A program made the position numbers and the translations under genes. This document shows, in pieces, positions 8,701 to 11,000 of a stretch of 11,000 nt of DNA (within the stretch, counting starts at the first letter, position 1; each line of letters starts with the position of its first letter). The stretch comes from Zygnema cylindricum (Eukaryota; Streptophyta; Zygnematophyceae; Zygnematales; Zygnemataceae): assembly GCA_037447655.1 (NCBI GenBank), contig JBBHKE010002415.1, positions 64,001-75,000 of the forward strand, given 5' to 3'. The notes under the pieces were generated by a model, which was not told the DNA's origin, ran no database searches, and saw nothing but the letters and a program-made list of their open reading frames with translations.

Positions 8701-11000
8701 GAAAGTTTAGTTTGTTCGACGAGTAAAATGCCTCTGACATGTTGCACTTATATTTTTCCAAGGCACCTACTGCAAAGCATCAATAGAGAAAGCTAACATT
8801 TACATGACAAACGTGTGAAAGCTGAGAGACATACTGCACATAAGATTCTTACAGCAGAATGAACAACATTCCCCATTACCCAACCAAGAAGACTTTTGAT
8901 GGTTTGCAGATTATTTATTCATTGTTTTCATGCATAGTACACTTCTTTTAGCAACGCAAAGTCCACGAAAGTATGTACTGTTGAAGTTTCTTTGTTTTAT
9001 TTCGACTTTTTGCAAAAATACTTGTGATGATGGTTTTACTTTGGTTGCCATCGATTAGGGGAAATAGGCTCCGAGGTTTCATTGCCCAAATGTTACGCAT
9101 CCAGAAAGTCATGAGGTATTCTTTCCATTTCAGGCCTCGTTACTCATATTTTTTGAATTTATGATGCGAGTTCTTCCCATGTTGTTTCGATCCTAGTGAG
9201 ACAGGTTGCAGGTATACTTGTAGGAACTTAGTAGAAGGACACAGATGAAAAAAATTGTAATTTTCCCAAGCCATGGAAAGTAAGCGAGTGTCTGCAACAT
9301 CGTCGGTAAGTGAGTTATTCGAAATATTGTCGGTTAGTGGTTTTTTATCCAACAGCTTAAACTTTGAAAAGTACACACGGAATTGTTCAAAATACCAGCA
9401 AAATCCGTCGCCAACCTATTCTGTACACAAGATTCATCCCGTGAAGGTCACCCGATGAAATTTCAATGTCTAAAATGCCAAAGAAGAATTATTGAGTCGC
9501 TCCTGAGTTCATGAGGGTGCATGTTAAGGGTATTCATTAAAGCCATCAAAGTACAATCTATTCGTCAGTTAACATATGATGAATCTCTTGTCATCTGTCT
9601 CGTGTTATTTTTAGTGCGACTCTGGGCAATTCTCCTGATTCCTTACTATGTCTATTTCGGACTTATATGAAGTCGAAGCGTGGTATTGACCCACGAATTC
9701 GAGGAGACACTGTAAGTAGTGTGGAAAGTGTGTAAGCGCTCCTCACAGTGCATTATTATAGGCGTGGTAGTAGTCCACGCGGCATTTGGTCATTTGACCG
9801 CCACTTAGTTGCTTGTGTGTGATTTGCTTAAATAGATAGATTTGCAGCATAGGACATTATCATTCACATAGCGAGAGAAAATACAAGGCTTTACTGCACT
9901 AGGGAAAATCTGTCCAGATTACACTTTGTATTTTTACCATTTCTATATTGGATTTCTAAAAGCCTTTTGCCTTCAATTCTACATTCTACAATGTGAATTC
10001 CCTTATTCCCATCTCCTAACTCTTGAAATTTTTACTTTTGTAATTATTCTGAGATTGGATCTGAATTTCTTGATTCGGATCGGACAAACGTGGTCCCAAG
10101 CTCCCTTGGTTACCCGAAATGGCCGATCCTGGATTTCATCTCGACTCTCTACAATATCCAAAAACGTACCTGGATTCGCGCTGTATTGTTTCTCAGTTTC
10201 TTTTTTGTTTATTTCTATAGAAATATACTTCCATTTGCAAAGACAATTTCATTTCTAAGCGGTCGAAGCGGAAAAGGAAAGGGAAGTTCCCTTAATAATT
10301 CAGGTATATATAAGCGGCATAGTCACTGCTCTAACGCAATTACACTATGAGCTAAGAAATTTCATGGCAGGGGTAACAAATAACTGATAAAATAGACTAT
10401 TTACGAATAAATTATAGATTTTGCCGAAAACAGGAAAACACACTCTTCCAGGACTACACCGTAGTGATGGTTTTACTTGTAGTAACTGTATGAGAAATTC
10501 AACACTGTACGGCCAATCGTCATTAGAGTTAAAACATTTCAGGGCAATCAAAGGCGTTCAATTTGTGATTGCGGCAAGATTTGCATTTTGAGGCAAGCAA
10601 TCGGAAGGTAATGATCATTCCCGTCGATGGTGACGTCACGGTTGAAAATTGGAAAGCTGTGTGATAAAATACGTACTTTGACAGCCCGAAAATTGTTAAA
10701 TTCTTATAGAGGCAGGCGGTGTAGCTCGAAGTAGACAATTTGAGAAAAAGAAGCTCGTCCTTTACTGGTTAAATTCACTCTACATGGTTTTATTCACTCA
10801 AAATTGCACGTGCTCGTTTTGTTGTTTTTGCAGGTGTGTGCTTTTAGGAGTCGAGTAAATCCACCCGGACCATGTACTGATTGGTATAGCATGAAATCTG
10901 GAGAGACTTGCAGTTCAGTGATAAAAGATAAGCTACGAGGCAATGGCACTCTCTTCTATTTGCTCAATCCTGGAATTTACTGTGACAGTAACTTGTTTTC
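1..11000 (+). CDS. Partial spliced gene: L-type lectin / C1A cysteine peptidase / PAN / EGF x2 / LysM x3+
   Basis: Join 1-306, 1067-1240, 1961-2184, 2578-2715, 2815-3043, 5336-5509, 5805-5987, 6802-6945, 7296-7411, 7552-7641, 8395-8502, 10834-11000. The gene is partial at both ends. Every junction is GT...AG and the phases agree throughout, giving one open frame of about 680 codons read from base 3. Module order is seen by motif: lectin, papain-like protease with the full catalytic set, PAN/Apple, two EGF-like domains and LysM repeats. Sequons such as NRT, NET, NFT, NYT, NVT and NGT, and many Cys, fit the secretory pathway; any signal peptide lies upstream of the window. The inferred role is an extracellular protease bound to glycans through lectin and LysM modules. 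Alternatives are two adjacent genes (the lectin ending at the TAA at 315) or a young pseudogene, because an in-frame TAG sits in the longer form of exon 6. The link between exons 1 and 2 rests on phase match only. Confidence 0.75.
307..1066 (+). other. Intron 1
   Basis: GTATGT...TTGCAG, 760 nt, phase 1. It is AT-rich with no coding signal. It holds an AATAAA at 496-501 and a short hairpin at 824-840 (ACCACT / AGTGGT, 5-nt loop). Nothing else is recognised. Confidence 0.75.
1067..1240 (+). CDS. Exon 2: linker plus start of mature C1A peptidase domain
   Basis: The acceptor TTGCAG ends at 1066. The split codon G|TG continues the frame of exon 1. The first 40 or so residues form a linker (DDAQPQNDLTGFSPYFFHAS and onward) with no match I recognise. 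The end, SWVTDLPPVKDQGAC, is the canonical N-terminus of mature papain-family enzymes: a conserved Trp, PVKDQG, and the oxyanion-hole Gln at codon 1228-1230. The usual I29 inhibitor prodomain (ERFNIN/GNFD motifs) is not present between lectin and protease. The donor is A|GTAAGT at 1241, phase 1. The base before the donor is A, which makes the next codon Arg instead of the usual Gly. Confidence 0.85.
1241..1960 (+). other. Intron 2
   Basis: GTAAGT...GTGCAG, 720 nt, phase 1. It contains a 68-codon open stretch (1371-1577) without recognisable motifs, which I regard as chance. An acceptor-like TTTAG near 1366 has no partner exon that I can support. Confidence 0.75.
1961..2184 (+). CDS. Exon 3: C1A peptidase, catalytic Cys segment
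   Basis: The split codon A|GA gives Arg, then SCWVYASIGAIESAYY. The catalytic Cys is codon 1966-1968, followed by the conserved Trp and the helix. SFSEQQVASC matches the family's L-S-E-Q-x-L-V-D-C segment and GCDDTGWPSVAL its G-C-x-G-G region. The YPY motif normally found after the next helix is not visible; the sequence reads LTTSFDLSKSC. The preferred end is 2184 (donor GTAGGT, phase 0), paired with an acceptor at 2577. The alternative is an end at 2188 (GTCCTA, phase 1) with acceptor AG at 2538-2539, which adds 14 codons. The preferred pair has the better donor and acceptor bases and leaves a single Cys here, as in papain. The first 65 residues of the exon are secure; the 3' boundary is not. 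Confidence 0.8.
2185..2577 (+). other. Intron 3 (boundaries uncertain)
   Basis: In the preferred model this is GTAGGT...GACCAG, 393 nt, phase 0. In the alternative it is 2189-2539. A CTAAT branch-point-like motif lies at 2546-2550. The acceptor side has no strong pyrimidine run in the preferred model. No other feature is seen. Confidence 0.5.
2578..2715 (+). CDS. Exon 4: C1A peptidase, central beta region
   Basis: The frame reads LRISRWERVRQFGWFGLLQA followed by VLQQPVVVFVEASGSAFVNY. This matches the papain-family segment in which an alternating loop leads to the A-x-x-x-Q-P-V-x-V strand and the F-x-x-Y-x-x-G-I turn. The downstream donor GTACAG at 2716 is phase 0 and joins RQ to GVFSD in exon 5, rebuilding the Y-x-x-G-V/I-F motif. 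The 5' end may instead be 2540, adding a Cys-containing stretch (ACPNDEHGSGYDQ). An in-frame TGA at 2533-2535 rules out any longer extension. Intron 4 (2716-2814, 99 nt) is the shortest in the gene. Confidence 0.8.
2815..3043 (+). CDS. Exon 5: C1A peptidase, catalytic His and Asn
   Basis: GVFSDTSCFSSGVDHVVLLV contains the catalytic His at codon 2857-2859. [20 protein letters not shown] contains the catalytic Asn at 2926-2928 within the family's N-S-W-G-x-x-W-G-x-x-G-Y-x signature. The end, VCGINTLPGLIPV, is the usual C-terminal strand of C1A enzymes. With Gln (exon 2) and Cys (exon 3), the active site is complete, so a working protease fold is plausible. The acceptor is TATGTAG at 2808-2814 (phase 0) and the donor G|GTATAT at 3044 (phase 1). 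The domain ends just before the intron, so intron 5 separates the protease from the PAN module. Confidence 0.92.
4134..4202. repeat. Two neighbouring inverted repeats
   Basis: ATTGATTA (4134-4141) and TAATCAAT (4147-4154) form an 8-bp perfect stem with a 5-nt loop. TTATACTTT (4182-4190) and AAAGTATAA (4194-4202) form a 9-bp stem with a 3-nt loop. They lie 27 nt apart within intron 5. Function is unknown, and AT-rich stems of this size can occur by chance. Confidence 0.6.
4924..5070 (+). repeat. Polypurine (GA-rich) tract
   Basis: A stretch of roughly 145 nt that is almost all G and A on the + strand, with runs such as GGGAGAGGGAGAGG near 5011. It lies about 220-370 nt upstream of the PAN exon. 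Its complement resembles the CT-rich tracts of intron 8. Confidence 0.85.
5274..5335 (+). promoter_or_regulatory. Competing 3' splice sites before the PAN exon
   Basis: The acceptor at 5292-5293 follows a T-rich run with a GTTAAC branch-like motif (TGTTTCTGTTAACTGTTCAG). Reading from 5294 in phase 1 gives ARCTFLNGIAV and then TAG at 5326-5328, then GPDLKILNN. The acceptor at 5334-5335 (GGACCAG), 42 nt further on, keeps the same frame and removes the stop but loses the first PAN cysteine. Its upstream context is poor. Which site is used decides whether the downstream modules are made. Confidence 0.6.
5336..5509 (+). CDS. Exon 6: PAN/Apple domain
   Basis: The frame reads DLKILNNTKNETRCCAECKF, then QAGCVTFTFNTATGLCHLKT and a closing SISGM. 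This follows the PAN/Apple pattern: CC-x-x-C, C-x-x-F-T-F-N, then C-x-L-K and a terminal S-G. PAN domains bind proteins or sugars and are common in secreted modular proteins. The expected first strand, with its Cys about eight residues before G-x-D-L, is encoded just upstream at 5294-5325 (CTFLNGIAV) but is followed there by TAG. The start at 5336 is chosen only because it avoids that stop while keeping phase 1. Both ends are phase 1 (donor G|GTAAGC at 5510), so the exon is a symmetric 1-1 module. There are two overlapping or adjacent glycosylation sequons (NNT, NET). Confidence 0.8.
5706..5730. repeat. (AT)n microsatellite
   Basis: An uninterrupted AT dinucleotide run of 25 nt within intron 6 (5510-5804), about 75 nt before the EGF exon acceptor. 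It is likely length-polymorphic between individuals. Confidence 0.95.
5805..5987 (+). CDS. Exon 7: EGF-like domain 1
   Basis: The acceptor AAAACAG ends at 5804 and the split codon G|AA gives Glu. The frame reads NDPCNLVNIDTFND, then MNPCGGGRCTPVG, then YTCQCPANFTVV and QTCAP. The six cysteines have the C-x-n-C-x4-C-x-n-C-x-C-x-n-C spacing of EGF-like modules, with a long first loop. It contains an NFT sequon. The donor G|GTTTGT at 5988 is phase 1, so this is another symmetric 1-1 exon of 183 nt. EGF modules act as spacers or protein-binding units in extracellular proteins. No clear calcium-binding D-I/V-D-E-C motif is seen. Confidence 0.88.
5988..6801 (+). other. Intron 7
   Basis: GTTTGT...CTGCAG, 814 nt, phase 1. 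A 95-codon open stretch at 6301-6588 has no family motif and is treated as chance. A possible relic of an EGF exon end with its donor lies near 6131-6143. Confidence 0.75.
6079..6143 (+). pseudogene. Possible decayed EGF-exon relic in intron 7
   Basis: GTGTGCATTCGGTA at about 6130-6143 is identical over 14 nt to the end of exon 8 and its donor (around 6936-6949). In the same phase it encodes the Cys-Ala-Phe that closes the EGF domain. An acceptor-like TTTTGTAG ends at 6078. The stretch between is out of frame and has stops. A chance match cannot be excluded. Confidence 0.25.
6802..6945 (+). CDS. Exon 8: EGF-like domain 2
   Basis: The acceptor GCTGCAG ends at 6801 and the split codon G|TA gives Val. 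The frame reads SPCTFTDKNPCSTGEC, then GSYTCICPLGYVM and PLTCAF. Six cysteines with EGF spacing and the usual S-Y-x-C-x-C-x-x-G-Y core make this a clearer EGF-like module than exon 7. The exon is 144 nt and phase 1 on both sides (donor G|GTACAC at 6946), so exons 6, 7 and 8 could be skipped or duplicated singly or together without changing frame. It lies directly before the LysM region. Confidence 0.9.
6946..7295 (+). other. Intron 8 with CT-rich tracts
   Basis: GTACAC...TTATAG, 350 nt, phase 1. The 3' third is made of CCCTCC-type pyrimidine repeats and contains a duplicated acceptor region (described separately). No exon is seen. Confidence 0.8.
7115..7295 (+). repeat. Duplicated polypyrimidine/acceptor unit, 113-nt offset
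   Basis: TCCCAATCGCAAATTATG at 7141-7158 and TCCCAACTGCATATTATG at 7254-7271 align. Both are preceded by CT-rich runs and followed by T-rich runs ending in TTTTATTTTAG (to 7182) and TTTTGTTATAG (to 7295). Both landmarks are exactly 113 nt apart, as expected for a tandem duplication. The downstream AG is the acceptor for exon 9. The upstream AG at 7181-7182 would open a frame of 37 codons plus the split codon, ending in TAG at 7293-7295. Confidence 0.7.
7296..7411 (+). CDS. Exon 9: first LysM domain, N-terminal part
   Basis: The split codon G|CC gives Ala. The frame reads LNYTIPAGFNFSCAEISRAH, then GLSLVDFQKQNP. This is the first strand, helix and second helix of LysM, with the plant/fungal-style Cys in A-G-x-x-C and the closing N-P. 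LysM modules bind N-acetylglucosamine-containing glycans such as chitin or peptidoglycan fragments. It contains NYT and NFS sequons. The donor GTAGGC at 7412 is phase 0, which changes the intron phase class from 1 (upstream modules) to 0 (LysM region). Confidence 0.85.
7552..7641 (+). CDS. Exon 10: end of LysM 1 and start of LysM 2
   Basis: The acceptor GTTGCAG ends at 7551. The frame KLSCANRLGAKTVLNV completes LysM 1 after the N-P of exon 9, as in NP-x-L-x-C-x-x-L. RPCGLPYRANS then begins LysM 2, with the typical C-x-x-x-Y strand. The donor GTGAGT at 7642 is phase 0 and splits LysM 2 just before its D-T-C motif. Intron 9 between exons 9 and 10 is 140 nt. Confidence 0.85.
7642..8394 (+). other. 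Intron 10
   Basis: GTGAGT...CCACAG, 753 nt, phase 0, T-rich. An 88-codon open stretch at 8151-8417 overlaps exon 11 in another frame and shows no motif. Nothing else is recognised. Confidence 0.75.
8395..8502 (+). CDS. Exon 11: main part of LysM 2
   Basis: The frame reads TDTCASISRLFGLSSISGIN, then SPNPDLNCNTLQPRQQ. This fits the LysM consensus G-D-T-C-x-x-I-x-x-x-F-x-L ... N-P-x-L-x-C-x-x-L-x-x-Q. The usual Gly of GDTC is Thr here, at the exon junction. The donor GTACTT at 8503 is phase 0 and joins to the V-C of exon 12, completing the Q-x-V-C strand of the domain. No exon is needed in the long intron that follows. Confidence 0.87.
8563..8675. repeat. Exact 24-nt direct repeat, each copy a hairpin
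   Basis: Copies at 8563-8586 and 8652-8675 are identical (period 89 nt). Each contains GTATGCT, the loop CGGGT, and AGCATAC, a perfect 7-bp stem with a 5-nt loop, preceded by ACTCT. Flanks are pyrimidine-rich and only loosely alike, so this may be the conserved core of an older duplication. Confidence 0.9.
9673..9799. repeat. Pair of CGTGG/CCACG hairpins plus a third inverted repeat
   Basis: CGTGG-TATTGAC-CCACG at 9679-9695 is flanked by a further TCGAA (9673-9677) and TTCGA (9698-9702). CGTGG-TAGTAGT-CCACG lies at 9763-9779, extended to GCGTGG/CCACGC. Both have 7-nt loops and are 84 nt apart. GGTCA-TT-TGACC follows at 9788-9799. Function is unknown. Confidence 0.75.
10834..11000 (+). CDS. 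Exon 12 (partial): end of LysM 2 and LysM 3
   Basis: The acceptor TTTTTGCAG ends at 10833. The frame starts VCAFRSRVNPPGPC, closing LysM 2, then gives DWYSMKSGETCSSVIKDKL and GNGTLFYLLNPGIYCDSN. This third LysM has the Y-x-x-x-x-G-E-T-C, helix and L-N-P-G-I-x-C landmarks. The exon is still open at the window end, so more LysM repeats or a C-terminal region may follow. It contains an NGT sequon. Confidence 0.88.
   Translation, partial: MCAFRSRVNPPGPCTDWYSMKSGETCSSVIKDKLRGNGTLFYLLNPGIYCDSNLF

Larger units (their letters stand above)
8503..10833 (+). other. Intron 11, about 2.3 kb, no gene recognised
   Basis: GTACTT...TTGCAG, phase 0. Open stretches at 8437-8673 (minus), 9140-9376 (minus), 9926-10258 and 10090-10350 have no recognisable motif or splice context. 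The 5' part holds a 24-nt hairpin repeat pair and the middle a second pair of related hairpins. A TATATAAG at about 10305 looks like a TATA box but no transcript start can be supported. Confidence 0.7.

Noticed and set aside
8563-9800. CRISPR-like array or tRNA gene
   Set aside because: Only two copies of each repeat, a eukaryotic context, and no tRNA arms such as a GGTTCGA-type T-loop.
9926-10350. Overlapping open frames in intron 11
   Set aside because: Low-complexity hydrophobic or AT-driven composition, no motif, and no splice sites that fit the gene's phase.

Overview
The window looks like nuclear DNA of an intron-rich eukaryote. Short coding stretches are joined by GT...AG introns with T-rich 3' ends, and the intervening DNA is AT-rich. 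One multi-exon gene on the + strand fills the window and runs off both ends. The mix of a legume-type (L-type) lectin fold, plant-style cysteine-containing LysM modules and a papain-family protease points to the green lineage, perhaps a streptophyte alga, bryophyte or fern. The sequence alone does not name the organism. I see no bacterial, organellar or viral gene, no tRNA or rRNA gene and no intact transposon.

Twelve exons can be chained with matching codon phases. They are 1-306 (5' end outside the window), 1067-1240, 1961-2184, 2578-2715, 2815-3043, 5336-5509, 5805-5987, 6802-6945, 7296-7411, 7552-7641, 8395-8502 and 10834-11000 (continues past the window). Exons 3/4 have an alternative pair of junctions, 2188/2540. 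Exon 6 has an alternative start at 5294. The chain encodes about 680 codons. In order it gives the C-terminal half of an L-type lectin domain, a linker, a C1A (papain-family) cysteine peptidase domain with Gln, Cys, His and Asn all present, a PAN/Apple domain, two EGF-like domains and at least three LysM domains. Many N-glycosylation sequons and cysteines suggest a secreted or cell-surface protein. The inferred role is a protease carried to glycans by lectin and LysM modules. I do not know of a described protein with this module order.

Several details suggest alternative splicing or early decay. The preferred acceptor of the PAN exon leads into an in-frame TAG, while an acceptor exactly 42 nt downstream avoids it. 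The acceptor region in front of the LysM exons is duplicated at a 113-nt offset, and the upstream copy leads to a stop. The usual Cys-Gly-Ser-Cys-Trp motif reads Cys-Arg-Ser-Cys-Trp across an intron. A GA-rich tract in intron 5 and CT-rich tracts in intron 8 are complementary and flank the PAN-EGF-EGF exons. The two largest introns (5 and 11, each about 2.3 kb) hold no recognisable gene. Intron 11 carries two sets of paired short hairpin repeats.
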